From: Begonia masoniana
Taxonomy: Eukaryota; Streptophyta; Magnoliopsida; Cucurbitales; Begoniaceae
Length of the DNA stretch: 64,000 nt
Reading direction: 5' to 3'
NCBI GenBank assembly: GCA_022432975.1
Contig: CM039516.1
Span: 30,148,051 to 30,212,050 of the forward strand
Shown here: in pieces, positions 21,920 through 33,038 of the stretch
Layout: each line of letters begins with the position of its first letter
Position numbering within the stretch: position 1 is the first letter of the stretch
Position numbers and translations under genes: made by a program
Notes under the pieces: model-generated
What the model saw: the letters and a program-made list of their open reading frames with translations, nothing else
The model's database searches: none
Told to the model about the DNA's origin: nothing

Positions 21920-24544
21920 TGTCACGACCCTAACACTGTACTCAAATTCCGTACTATTTATTTATTTTTTTATCCCTATACTTTAAATAAATTCTAGGCG
22001 GACTTTAAGCGGAAATGAAACCGAAATCGAAATCGGATTCTAAAACAAATCTTAAAACAATTTAAATAAGCGATTAAAACAATTAAAACTATTAACTAAA
22101 TTAAATAAAACTAATTAAAATCCATTTAATCGTCGGCCGAGGTTTCGAGGGCATAAGGGACAATTTGTCCCAAAATGCCAGTGGCGATCGATCGCCCAAA
22201 AATGGGCGATCGATCCCCTGTGGCGATCACAGCCAGGTGACTGATCGCCTGGCAGATCGCCCCTGTGGCGATCACTCACAAGCCCAGCGATCGCTCGGCA
22301 ACTTCTCTGGAAAAATTCAGAGAAGTTGACAAACAGGGGGCGAACGATCACCCTCCCTGGCGATCGTTCGGCAACCCCTCTGGAATCGCCTCCCAGAGGG
22401 CTCGCCACCCCCCCCCTTTTCTCTCTTCCTCCTTTTTCCTCTTCGTTCTTTCCCCTGTAAACCAAATTCAACAGCACACTTAGTCATTCATTTTTCACTC
22501 GTTTCCTATACATTTTGTAGCAACTTCAACATAACAAACCCCTTCCCCCCTACATACAATTAACACTTCACTAATCCCTCATTTAATGACTCAAAACGCA
22601 TTTCAAAACCACGACTCAAAACCCGTTTAAAACATAGCCTATTTTCATAAAAACAATTTGCGTGGATACATTTAAAACCTAAACAAATCCACCTGTTTTT
22701 GAAAGCACCCAAACGGTTATCAAATCAGTTTCCAAAACATTTCAAAACATCAAAACTTAAACCTATCCAGATCCAAACATCATAGAATGTTTCTAACTAT
22801 AACATAATCCACTGTACAATCAAAATTCACCCAAAACTCTCAAAATACCTAACCACTTTCTTCATGGGTCAACATACGCGACGACTACTCATGCACACCA
22901 CCGCAATCGTTCTTCTTCAACCATCCTGTACATCGGGTGGAGGAACATCGTTCTCACCTGCTTCGATATCACCTACACCATACAGACACACTATGAGCTA
23001 AAGGCTCAGTAAATTCTACGTAAATGCAGATGCGTGCAGTGCATATGGAGTTCAGAAATCATGCATAACATACAAAGCGTCGCAGAAAGAATATCACCGA
23101 GATCTCATCCCCCTAACCGAAGGGGGCCCATCCAGCGGTCGGACTACCCCGTGCGGTTAGAGGAGGGGGGTACACGCTTACAACACGTACAGCCGTGCCG
23201 GAGCCCCACCTCGCGTGACCAGATAACAGATTACGTTCATTATTTACATTATATGAGATGTAGTATTGGTCAGACCCTTAATCGGTCCACACAATAGATC
23301 GATAGCCCCCAATTTCTGGGCCACATCAGTTTTTTGAAAACATCGTGCGGAAATTCATTTTCATGCCAAGTTAAAATACGTGATGCATGAACAGTTCAAT
23401 ATAAATGTAAACAAACAAGCACGCGTACCATCAAGACTGTAAAAGAAATAACCCACGAAAACGTTTAAACCTAACTACCCAACCAAAGCAGTTTAAACAT
23501 ACAACACTCTAAGATCCTCGACGCGACATCGAAGTACGGTGTAGGCCAATCGGCCAGAGTAAGTCACGAGAACTTACCTCGTGTCCGTCGCAGCTCAAGC
23601 TCCGTCCACGAGCGTTGTTTGTCTGAGGCAAAACACAACATTCGCCATTAAAACTAGTTTCAGCTAATAATCGTCCAATTTTAACGAAACCTTAACTAAG
23701 AAAATTCTCCTAAAATTCTAGCTTAGCTCAATGAGGCGTTTTCATCCATCAAATAACGCTCAATACGTCGAAATTACCATTAACGAGTTTTCCCCCAAAA
23801 CTCAGAAATTGTAAAATCTCTAACATTTGTCTTAAGTCGATTAACTTTATCCAATAACGCTCAATACGTTCAATATACTCATCAAAACAACAAACCCCTA
23901 AATCGCGTTTTTAACGAAAACCTAAACGAAACCCTAATCGTTTAATTTCGTAAAACTAAGAACTAAAGCTGGGAAACATTAGAGACTTACTAGGAATCGG
24001 GTTTGGGAAAGGAAACGTGAAGAACGGAAGTCGCCGGAGCGGAGAACCGACGTCGGAAGGAGGAATCGCGTGAGAGAACGCCGGAGGAGAGAAATCGCAG
24101 GAGAGAGGAGAAAATGGCGTGGAGAAGAAGAAGGGTTATTGTTTTAAATTTAATATTGACTTTGCAAATTGCCATTTTGCCCTTCTTTTGATTTTCTATT
24201 TGTTTCGTCCTTCGTTTCTTTAATTAACTGACGATTTGGCTTTTCCAAATCTCCTTAATTCCCCAATAACTCCAACTCACTACCAAGGTTCCATTAAAAC
24301 TGTCCGTTCGCAATTCGGACCTCATTTACCATTTTTACTACAACGTCCATTACATTTCGAGAAACGTAATTACTCGGAATTAAGCATTACCACTCCGAAA
24401 ATTCTCATAATTTCCTTAAAATTCCTATTAATAATTAGGATTCCAATGACGCTTTATTTTCGTAAAACATGTTTGATTTGACATATTTACAAAAATGCCA
24501 ATATATATTATAATATAAAAATCTCATACAAGCCAGATATTACA
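21920..24544 (-). mobile_element. Solo LTR C nested in the copia 5' LTR, TSD ACATA
   Basis: A 2625-bp LTR, minus strand TGTAATATCTGGC ... GGGTCGTGACA. A perfect ACATA duplication lies at 21915-21919 and 24545-24549, and the empty site is visible in the 3' LTR. It is the closest relative of LTR A here: both have CGATCGAT clusters and CTCTGG...CCAGAG dyads. ORFs within it, such as 22115-22477, are chance frames. Confidence 0.94.
22973..23577 (-). other. Putative leader intron of LTR C with complementary ends
   Basis: Sense-strand donor AG|GTAAGT (23572-23579) and acceptor GGTGTAG|GTGAT (exon resumes at 22972), 605 nt. The plus-strand tacggtgtagg at 23535-23545 pairs with cctacaccata at 22972-22982, with one G-U type pair. 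Confidence 0.52.
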
Positions 24545-25362
24545 ACATAATATTGGGACGATACTTTCCGTTTGTAGCGTGCAGAATGAATTATATGAAG
24601 TGAGTTTTATTGGCGTGAGTTTTGCGCTCTCTGAATTACTTCTCTAAATTTCCCGATCTGAGAGAAGAGGTGACATGCACTCTGTTTAGTGACCAGTCTT
24701 TACCATCATCAGAGCGTATTTGTGTTTTATATCTGTGAGTGACGACAGAAGTTTGATTTTCACGAGAGAAGCTTTCTTCACTTTGCGAGCCGTCGTTTTT
24801 CTTTCACACCCTACGTTTATGCGGAGTTTGTGATTTTTTTTACACACTCTACCTAATCTGTGGATTTCATCATTTTATTGAGTGTATTGTTTATTGCGTC
24901 CAAAGACAATTGCCTGGTGTTCCAGAAGGTGTCATAGGAGGCAATCTGTTTGTTCTTTCATTAAAACTCAGTCTCGGGAGGAGACTGCCTGGAACTCGGG
25001 AGGAGTTCTGATCGTGGGTAAGGGGATCTTGCCATACACGGATTCCGGGAGTAGTCATTAAAGTCGATGGGAGCTCGCAAAAACAGATTAACTGAGGAAG
25101 TTAGTGAGAGGCGACGACAAAAACAAGAGGGAGTCTTTATTTGTATAAGCCCGGTTGTCTTGTAACTTTGTGAACTCTTTGAATTGTTTTTATGTCTGGG
25201 CGTGGCCCCCCAGACGTAGGCAATTGTCGAATTGCGTTACCAATCTCCTGTGTCATTATTTTCTGCACTTTATTATTGTCCATTATCACGAAAATAAATT
25301 GGTGTTCCACTTATTGTTCCACCTACACTAGGGCATCAAGTAACTAACTTTGATCTTTCAAT

Positions 25363-25374
25363 TGGTATTAGAGA
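25363..25374 (+). other. Primer-binding site of the SIRE-like copia
   Basis: TGGTATTAGAGA directly after the 5' LTR differs from the usual TGGTATCAGAGC by two bases, one of them a C-to-T change. Confidence 0.8.
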
Positions 25375-25424
25375 GGTTCGCTTCTTTTTCTTAAGCGAGA
25401 TCCACAGAATTTGATCTTGGTACA

Positions 25425-26941
25425 ATGGACTCTATGAAGGAAGGAGGTTCAACTATGCGTCTACCACTATTGGATGGAAGTAACTATGCTTACTGGAAGG
25501 CCAGGATAAGAGCATTCATCAAGGCTATCGATGAGAAGGCTTGGAGATCTATTTTAACAGGATGGAATCCTCCCATGACTACTGAGGAAGCATATCTCTT
25601 AAATCTGAAGAAAATTGGTTGGCCACTGAAGATGCACTAGCAAACAATAATTCTAAGGCACTTAACGCTATTTTTAATGGTGTTGATCCTACTCAATTCA
25701 GGCTTATTTCAACATGTGAGTCAGCTAAAAGAGCATGGGAAATTCTCCAAACCACTTATGAAGGAACATCGATTGTGAAACTGTCAAAGATGCAAATGCT
25801 TACTACAAGGTTTGAAAATTTAAAAATGCATGAAGATGAAAGTATTGCGGAATTCAACGCCAAACTATGTGATATAGCCAATGAGGCGTTTGCGCTTGGT
25901 GAAACTTTCTCTGAAGAACGGTTGGTACGAAAGACATTATGGTCTCTTCCACAACACTTTGCCTATAAAGTTACTGCAATTGAAGAAGCTAAAGATGTTT
26001 CCAAAATGAAATTGGAAGAACTAATGGGATCACTTAGAACGTTTGAAATGAATCTTGGGATTGATATCAAAACAAAGAAGTTCAAAGGTGTTGCACTAAA
26101 AACTGACACACAAGACTTGGATGTCCATGATGAAGACGATCTTGAGGAGTCTTTTGCATTACTATCAAAGAATTTCAGTCGTGTTATGAAAAAGTTTAGG
26201 AGAAATAATCGCGGTGTCAGACCCAATGTCAGTCATGCAAAACTGGGTCCTTCAAGAAATAAGAAGTACAGGGAAGACAATCATGCTCCAGATCAATCTA
26301 CTAAGAACAGAGGAATTCAATGTAGAGAATGTGACAGTTTTGGGCACATACAAGCTAAATGCGCTAACACTTTGAAGAAAAAGAAAAGCTCTCTCAACAC
26401 TACGTTGAGTGATGATGAATCAGAAAAAGTAGAAGAATTTCCAAACAATCATGTTGCATTTGTTGGTAAAACTGAATCTACAAACAATGGCTGTGTTACA
26501 CACGAGGTCAGTGATGATACATCGGACTGTAGTGATGAAATTAAAGATGAAGTTACCAAAGAAGACCTCATTGCAGAATACAAGTATCTTCATGAGAAAT
26601 GGACTGATCTTGTCAGATTAAATCAGAGCCTTCGTATTCAGAATGGAGACTTGAAAATTGAGAAGACCAACCTACAAAAGTCAGTCTCTGAACTAGAAGC
26701 CGAATTAAGAATGAGTCAAGCAAAAGAGACAGAACTATTCAACGAGCTGAGTCACTTGAAGAAAAATGTTAAAATGTTAAATACAGGCTCAACTAAGCTG
26801 GATGATATCTTAAGCATCAGCAAGCCCAGTAGTGATCGCTCTGGTTTAGGGTTCAGAGGAGAAAGTTCGGCAACACAAATAGTGTTGTCTCAACCTGGAA
26901 GTAAAGGAAAAATTTTGATGTCACCGACAGTGTCCCTATGA
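25425..26941 (+). pseudogene. SIRE-like copia gag, one frameshift
   Basis: ATG 25425 opens a gag frame (LLDGSNYAYWKARIRAFIKA), a conserved copia gag N-terminus. A one-base shift near 25620 moves translation to the 440-codon frame at 25619-26941. That frame holds the UBN2-type region (LKMHEDESIAEFNAKLCDIA, then LPQHFAYKVTAIEEAK), a CCHC zinc knuckle CRECDSFGHIQAKC at 26321-26362, an acidic stretch and a C-terminal coiled coil (about residues 320-400, heptad-rich LQKSVSELEAELRMSQ). Gag would package the RNA. Apart from the shift it is well preserved. Confidence 0.92.
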
Positions 26942-26969
26942 GAAAAATCGAAGTATAGTCTCTTAAACG

Positions 26970-27431
26970 ATGCCAATAAAGAATTTTGATTACAAAGGAA
27001 AACAAATTGCAGTGAATGATGCGGATGTCAAGAAGATGACAAAGCCTAATTCCACATCCATCAGAAATGGTAACAAATTTAAAATAGTATGTCATTATTG
27101 CAATTGTAGAGGACATATACGACCGAGATGTTTTACCTATTTGGCTGATTTAAGACAAGGTACTGCTAGAAACCCTTTTGTTTACAGGATGCCTCAACAA
27201 AAATGGGTGAAGAAATCCACATTGAAGTGTAATGTCACTCATACATCTCTAAAAGCTACTACAGCTGATGCATGGTACTTTGACAGTAGATGTTCTAGGC
27301 ATATGACCGGTGAAAAGAGGTTCTTGAAGAACATTACATCTGATCGTATGGGAAAAGTAACCTTCGGGAATGGTGTCAAGGCCAGTGTCATAGACGCAGG
27401 AACTCTAAATGTGCCTGGATTACCACAATCC
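26970..27431 (+). pseudogene. SIRE-like copia second zinc knuckle and protease start
   Basis: The frame contains a second CCHC knuckle, CHYCNCRGHIRPRC (about 27090-27131), and the protease active-site block. The expected D-S-G-C is D-S-R-C (27282-27290), a Gly-to-Arg change that should abolish activity. The frame then reads VTFGNGVKASVIDAGTL and breaks at about 27431, where a foreign LTR fragment begins. The rest of the protease and the whole integrase core are missing. Confidence 0.88.
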
Positions 27432-28088
27432 GCCTGACGTCATCTGCCCACATCTTCCACCCAGTTTATCTTCATCTTCCGCCTGACGTCAGCTACATCT
27501 TCCGTCTGACGTCATCTGCCAACATCTTCCGCCCAGTTCACCTCCACCGGTGAACATTAATCTTCTACCTGTAGTTCACATCTGCCAGTGAACAGTCCAC
27601 TTTTGCTTGTAATTTACGTCTTCTGCCCCGGTTTATTTACATTCTCCGCCCAGCTTATTTACTTCTTTTGCCCTACATCACCTACCCTGACATTCACTGT
27701 AGCCTTTCTTCCGGCATGACTTCCAGTTTTATCTTCCATTTTATTAGGTTTCCCACTGCATGTCAAGTCGTCCATTTCTGTATCCCCATTTGCAATTCTC
27801 CCTGTCTCCCTGCACTCGTCCAGAGAAGGTTTACGTCCAAATCCTTAAGTGTTCTAGTTTCCTTGCTTTCCCTTCTGTCATTCGTTCCGTAGTCTGATTT
27901 TAATCTTTTCCCGTTTTGTTTACTTTAATTCCAGAGAATGTTCTCTCTCTCTCTGTAAAGTTTTTAAGGTTTTGTTTGTTTTTAAAGGTTCAGTCTGTTT
28001 GGTTCAAAAAAAAAAACGTGTCCCGTTTTCTGTTAAATATCCCGGAGTGATGGCTCCTCCGACCCCGATCGAGTCGGGGGCTGTCACA
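27432..28088 (+). mobile_element. Truncated LTR (E type, plus strand) replacing the copia integrase
   Basis: This segment is the reverse complement of roughly the first 640 bp of LTR E (42157-42800), with matching 'cgcctgacgtcatctgcc', 'cccagtttatttacatct' and 'ggctcctc.gaccccgatcg' blocks and the LTR end GGGGCTGTCACA at 28088. The rest of the LTR is absent. The left junction falls in the copia protease and the right one in the integrase C-terminal region, so the insertion was followed by a deletion that removed both LTR and copia sequence. Confidence 0.8.
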
Positions 28089-28230
28089 CTAAGAGTGATG
28101 AAGCTATTTTTCTCGGATATGCAACAAATAGTCGCGCCTACTGAATTTACAATAAACGAACTCGAACAGTAATGGAATCAGCCAATGTTAAGGTGGATGA
28201 TTCACTAGAAACAGCTGCTGCGTCTCAAGA

Positions 28231-28997
28231 TATAACGACCAATTTTCCCAGTAAGATATTGTCCGCTCTAGGGATTGGGCCGTAGCCCAATATCCTCCCC
28301 TCACGGCTTTGTTTGGCGAGGACTTCCCAATCGGTCACCCAACCTAGTACTACTCTCGCCGAAGCACTTTAAACTTCGGAGTTCTTATGGGATCCGTTGC
28401 CAATTGTGCTCCAAAACGCGTCTTACTATTTTGGGAGGGTCTCTTTACATATGTTTCATTTCCACATACTTCCCCAAGCGATGTGGGATTGTGACGGCCC
28501 CCATATTACAACCTACCCCCTTCACCGGCCTTTTTTCCCAGCAGACGCACCGCCATCCGGGTCCGGATCCAGTATACGGGCCAGTCGTGCACATATGGGT
28601 CATCACAATCATCCCCCATCGGGGGCCCAATGTCCTCGTTGGCCACATTTTCGTTTGGGTACAGGCTCTGATACTATTTATAACGACCCATTTTCCCAGT
28701 AAGATATTGTCCGCTCTGGGGATTGGGATGTAGCCCAATATCCTCCCCTCACGGCTTTGTTTGGCGAGGAGTTCTTATGGGATCCGTTGCCAATTGTGCT
28801 TCAAAACGCGTCTTGCTATCTTGGGAGGGTCTCTTTACATATGTTTCATTACCACATACTTTCCCAAGCGATGTGGGATTGTGACGACCCCCTTTTTACT
28901 ACCTGTCACCTTCCAGTTCACCTGCGCAGACGTACCGCCATCCGGGTTTTGGTTCGTGCAGCCATTGTACACATACTTACATATCTGGGTTATCACA
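28231..28997 (-). mobile_element. Cassandra TRIM, both LTRs, TSD CAAGA
   Basis: A 767-bp element flanked by CAAGA (28226-28230 and 28998-29002). Left LTR 28231-28607 (377 bp) and right LTR 28679-28997 (319 bp) enclose a 71-bp interior that carries a primer-site remnant (minus strand TATCAGAGCC, next to the right LTR). It is therefore on the minus strand and its 5' LTR is the right one. The left LTR contains a 5S-rRNA-like segment, the hallmark of Cassandra, a non-coding terminal-repeat retrotransposon in miniature transcribed by Pol III. The frames here encode nothing. Confidence 0.93.
28316..28410 (-). other. 5S rRNA-derived promoter segment in the Cassandra 3' LTR
   Basis: The minus strand follows plant 5S rRNA over about 95 nt: GGATCCCATAAGAACTCCGA, GGCGAGAGTAGTACTAGG and TTGGGTGACC..TTGGGAAGTC are all recognisable, covering the internal control region for TFIIIA/Pol III. 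It is not a functional 5S gene. The right LTR lost 58 bp of this segment. Confidence 0.92.
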
Positions 28998-31256
28998 CAA
29001 GATGATGTGTTTCAGGTGTCAAATAATGAAACTTCTAGCGCTCACACTAGTGTTCCAGATGATTGTCCAAACCGTGTCACAGGTAATGTCTCCGATACAA
29101 CTATCACAACTGGTGAAGCTGAAGTGACTATATCAAAATGTAGACAACCGTCCACACGTGTCCAGAAAGATCATCCTGTTGACAAAGTCATTGGCAGCCT
29201 TAATGATGGCCTCCGAACCCGAGACAAACTGAGAGTCAACTATCGAGACATGATTCATATGACATGTTTCACCTCCACTATTGAGCCCAAAAATGTGAAA
29301 GAAGCTCTCCTAGATGAATATTGGATTGAGGCAATGCAAGAAGAACTCGATCAACTCACTCAAAATCAAGTTTGGGATTTAGTGTCGTGTCTTCCAACTA
29401 TAAATGTCATCGGCACCAAGTGGATATACAAGAACAGGAGTGATGAGCATGGAAACATAACGTGCAACAAAGCACGGTTAGTCGCTCAAGGATATTCACA
29501 GATTGAAGGCATTGATTTTGATGAGACATTTGCCCCGGTCGCTCGACTTGAATCCATTCAACTATTATTTGGTATTGCCTGTGTACTGCGGTTCAAAATA
29601 TATCAAATGGATGTGAAGAGTGCGTTCTTAAATTGATTTCTAAATGAGGAAGTTTATGTCATTCAACCTAAGGGTTTTGAGGATTCTCATTATCCCAAGT
29701 ATGTGTATAGATTAAATAAAGCACTATACGGGCTTAAGCAAGCACCTCGTGCATGGTATGAACGTCTCACGGTGTACTTATTATCCAAGGGATATGAACG
29801 AGGGGGAGTAGATAAAACTCTGTTCATTCGCTGAACCAATGGTCAGTTTTTACTTGCTCAAATTTATGTTGATGACATAGTATTTGGCTCAGTGTCACAG
29901 GTGCTAGTGGATGATTTTGTAGCACAAATGACCGGCGAATTTGAGATGAGTATGGTTGGTGAGCTTAATTACTTTCTTGGTCTTCAGATTCAACAAAGAA
30001 AGGATGAAATTTTTATCTCTCAAACCAAGTATGCCAAAAATCTGTTGAAGCGGTTCAAATTAGAAAATGCTCGCCCCAAAAGAATACTGATTGGGACACA
30101 TGAAAAACTCTCCAAAGATGAGAAAGAGACTTCTGTTGATGAACGCCTATATAGAAGTATGATTGGTAGCCTCTTATATCTAACTGCTAGTCGGCCAGAC
30201 ATTTGTTATAGTGTGGGATTATTTGCTCGGTTTCAAGCAAATCCTCGAGAGTCTCACCTGATGACAGTGAAACGAATTCTCAAATATGTTGGCGGGACGA
30301 CTGACTATGGAATCTGGTATTCTTTTCATACAAATGCAAATCTAGTTGGCTATTGTGATGTTGATTAGGCTGGAAGTTCAGATGATCAGAAGAGTACTTC
30401 CGGTGGATGTTTTTATTTGGGAAACAAATTAGTGTCCTGGTTTATCAAGAAACAGAATTCTATTTCTCTGTCTACAGCCGAGGCAGAATATATTGCAGCT
30501 GGTAGTAGCTGTACACAGCTTCTTTGGATGAAACAAATGCTCAAGGACTACGGTGTCATACAGGATGTCATGACGTTATATTGTGATAATTTGAGTGCTA
30601 TTAATATCTCCAAGAATCCAGTACAACATTCTCGGACAAAACATATTGATATACGACATCATTTCATCAGATCCCTTGTAGAAGACAAAGTTATCACCTT
30701 GGAACATATGGTGACCGAAAAGCAAATCGCCGATATTTTTACCAAAGCTTTGGATGGTGTGAGATTTGAAGAATTGAGGTCTGCCTTAGGCCTTTGTGTC
30801 ATGTGAAGAGGTTCTTGGTGTAGCAAAGAAGGCAGCCTCAGTATTTCATGTTGAAGGAGAATCTGTCCAAGGAAAATGATACTACTGAGCAGTTGTAGAC
30901 AACTATACTCGGGTTGGTATTTCTTCTGATGATATTTCTACTTAATGATGGATTTATTATGAACTTCTAATATTATCTCTTGCTTCTGAATATTATTGTG
31001 AATTCTCTCATGAGCTATCATTGTTGGTGGATATTTTGCTGTGGTTGTTATATGTCTGAATTATGAATGTATCTTGGTACTGCTGAGTTGGATACCCTTT
31101 TGCTCTTTTATGGCAATAAAGGGGAGTATTGATTGGTTATTGGTGTTTTCTTTTATGATGATGATATATGATGGCATCGGTTAAGGGGGAGTTTTTGTTT
31201 ACAGTCATCATAAATGAGAAGTCTGGATTTTGTCAAAAACTGCCAAAGGGGGAGAT

Positions 31257-32672
31257 TGTTAATGAAGATATGTTAGCAGATGTTTTTGGAAAATATATTT
31301 TTGGATATTCATGTTAGATGAATAAGTCGACCGATTGCAGATGTGTTGGGTAAATAAGTCGACCGATTGCAATTGTTCTGCGAAGTCGACCGATTGCAGT
31401 TGTTCTGCAATAAGTCGACCGATTGCAGAATATTTGCGAAGTCGACCGATTGCAATTGTTCTGCAATGTCATCGACCGATTGCAGTTGTTCTGCAATGTC
31501 ATCGAGCAATTGCGATTGCAGAAGATCTGCGAAGTCGACCACTTGCAGTTGTTATGCAATATCAACTGATTGCAATTGCTCTAAAAGTCGACCGATTGCA
31601 AGAATAAAAGATCGGTCGACTATTATGATATAATGTCTTCCCTGATGAGAAATATTTTGTGAAATATATAATCATAACAATTTAGAGTATATTTCTGGAG
31701 TGCTCGGATTGAGTTTCCTTGTTTGAATGATTTCCTTCTAAAAGTATTACATGCGATGTCACTCACGCAAAACAGGAAAGTTCGGTTTCCTTTATTTGTT
31801 CACTCAGGTTATTAAATATGGTATTCAGAATAATTTTTGCACACATATATGGTACATAATATTGTGACGATACTTTCTGTTTGTAGCGTGCAGAATGAAT
31901 TATATGAAGTGAGTTTTATTGTCATGAGTTTTGCGCTCTCTGAATTACTTCTCTAAATTTGCCGATCTGAGAGAAGAGGTGACATGCACTCTGTTTAATA
32001 AGTAGTCTTTACCATCATCAGACCGTATTTGTGTTTTGTATCTGTGACTGACGACGGAAGTTTGATTTTCACGAGAGAAGCTTTCTTCACTTTGCGAGCC
32101 GTCGTTTTTCTTTCACTCCTTATGTTTATGCATGTGGGTTTGTGATTCTTTTTAAACACTCTACCTAATCTATGGATTTCATCATTTTATTGAGTGTGTT
32201 GTTTATTGCGTCCAAAAACAACTGCCTTGTGTTCCAGAATGTGTCATAGGAGGCAATCTTTTTGTTCTTTCATTAAAACTCAGTCTCAGGAGGAGACTGC
32301 CTGGAACTAGGGAGGAGTTCTGATCGTGGGCAAGGGGATCTTGCTATACACAGATTCCGGGAAGAGTCATTAAAGTTGAGGGGAGCTTGCAAAAACAGAT
32401 TCACTGAGGAAGTTAGTGAGAGGCGGCGACAAAAACAAGAGGGAGTCTTTGTTTGTATAAACCCGGTTGTCTTGTAATTTTGTGAACTCTTTGAAATGTT
32501 TTTATGTCTAGGCGTGGCACCGCAGACGTAGGCAATTGCCGAACTGCGTTACTAATCTCCTGTGTCATTATTTTCTGCACTTTATCATTGTCCATTATCA
32601 CGAAAATAAATTGGTGTCCCACCTAGTGTTCCACCTACACTAGGGCATCAATTAACTAACCTTGATCTTTCA
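31257..32672 (+). repeat. 3' LTR of the SIRE-like copia
   Basis: A 1416-bp uninterrupted copy of the LTR that shows the intact sequence (…ggtacataatattg…) at the site where solo LTR C entered the 5' copy. It follows the polypurine tract. Confidence 0.95.
31318..31620 (+). repeat. GTCGACCGATTGCAG short-repeat array, 3' LTR copy
   Basis: The same array as at 21421-21715. It has one extra 'gcaatgtcatcgaccgattgcag' type unit, so copy number has changed between the two LTRs since insertion. Confidence 0.9.
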
Positions 32673-32677
32673 GTCTG

Positions 32678-33038
32678 GCTCGTATTGCTTAAGACGAAAT
32701 TGACACAGGAGAAGTTGATCAAGACCCAGCAGAATCCTCTAAGCGCTCATCTAAGTACCATGTTGCAAGCAAAGCTACAGCATCAACCCAAAACTTTGTC
32801 ATTGTAGAGACTATATCGACAAGTTTGAAGCTGATGGAGGTAAGGATGAGCCAGAGTGAGTACCAGCAGCAATTCATTGTCTATATACTAGAGAAAATGG
32901 AGAAGAATAACAAGAAATATTGGGCGTATTCTGCAAAAAAGGACTTCACTATCATGAGCACATTTCAGAGGCAATCAAAGAAACACATCTTTCCCTTCCC
33001 TACTTTTCCTCCAGAACTGCTCTCCATTTAACCACAAG
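32678..33038 (+). pseudogene. Athila-type second ORF, 3' part, resumed after the nested copia
   Basis: After the copia and its GTCTG duplication the Athila-type ORF resumes. Frame 32825-33031 encodes KLMEVRMSQSEYQQQF and ends FPFPTFPPELLSI, the usual C-terminal end of this ORF. The Tekay-like LTR starts at 33039. Confidence 0.68.

Larger units (their letters stand above)
21354..25360 (+). repeat. 5' LTR of the SIRE-like copia, interrupted by solo LTR C
   Basis: The LTR starts TGTTAATGAAGATATGTT and ends GATCTTTCA. Without LTR C and its duplicated ACATA it is about 1377 bp, against 1416 bp for the 3' LTR. Much of the difference is a 28-bp segment (around 31769-31796) missing from the 5' copy. 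Confidence 0.93.
28091..30806 (+). pseudogene. SIRE-like copia integrase C-terminus, RT and RNase H, broken
   Basis: From 28091 the frame reads the integrase C-terminal block (KSDEAIFLGYATNSRAY, then TGA). It is split by the Cassandra TRIM at 28231 and resumes at 29003 (DVFQVSNNETSS). The RT begins around 29300 (WIEAMQEELDQLTQNQVWDL), then ARLVAQGYSQIEGIDFDETF and the catalytic YVDD at 29867-29878. RNase H runs to 30806 (LSTAEAEYIAAGSS; QHSRTKHIDIRHHF). Stops at about 29634, 29834 and 30366 fit C-to-T or G-to-A changes of Gly, Arg and Trp codons. Both RT aspartates remain. Confidence 0.92.
21354..32672 (+). mobile_element. SIRE/Maximus-like copia element with both LTRs, TSD GTCTG
   Basis: A complete structural element: 5' LTR 21354-25360 (including a nested solo LTR), primer site, gag, protease, remnant integrase, RT, RNase H, polypurine tract AAAGGGGGAGAT (about 31245-31256) and 3' LTR 31257-32672. 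GTCTG at 21349-21353 and 32673-32677 is a perfect target duplication. Long LTRs and a large gag with coiled-coil and UBN2-type features point to the SIRE group. No env-like ORF is seen between RNase H and the 3' LTR. The integrase core is missing and stops are scattered through pol. Confidence 0.92.

Noticed and set aside
22115..22483. Overlapping ORFs on both strands with Arg/Gly-rich sequence
   Set aside because: Produced by the CGATCGAT repeat cluster of solo LTR C.
28316..28410. A 5S rRNA gene
   Set aside because: The similarity is partial, diverged, antisense to the window and inside a Cassandra LTR; it is a derived promoter segment.
28275..29005. Several 80-150 aa ORFs between copia integrase and RT
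   Set aside because: They lie across the non-coding Cassandra TRIM LTRs; only the part after 29003 is copia coding sequence.
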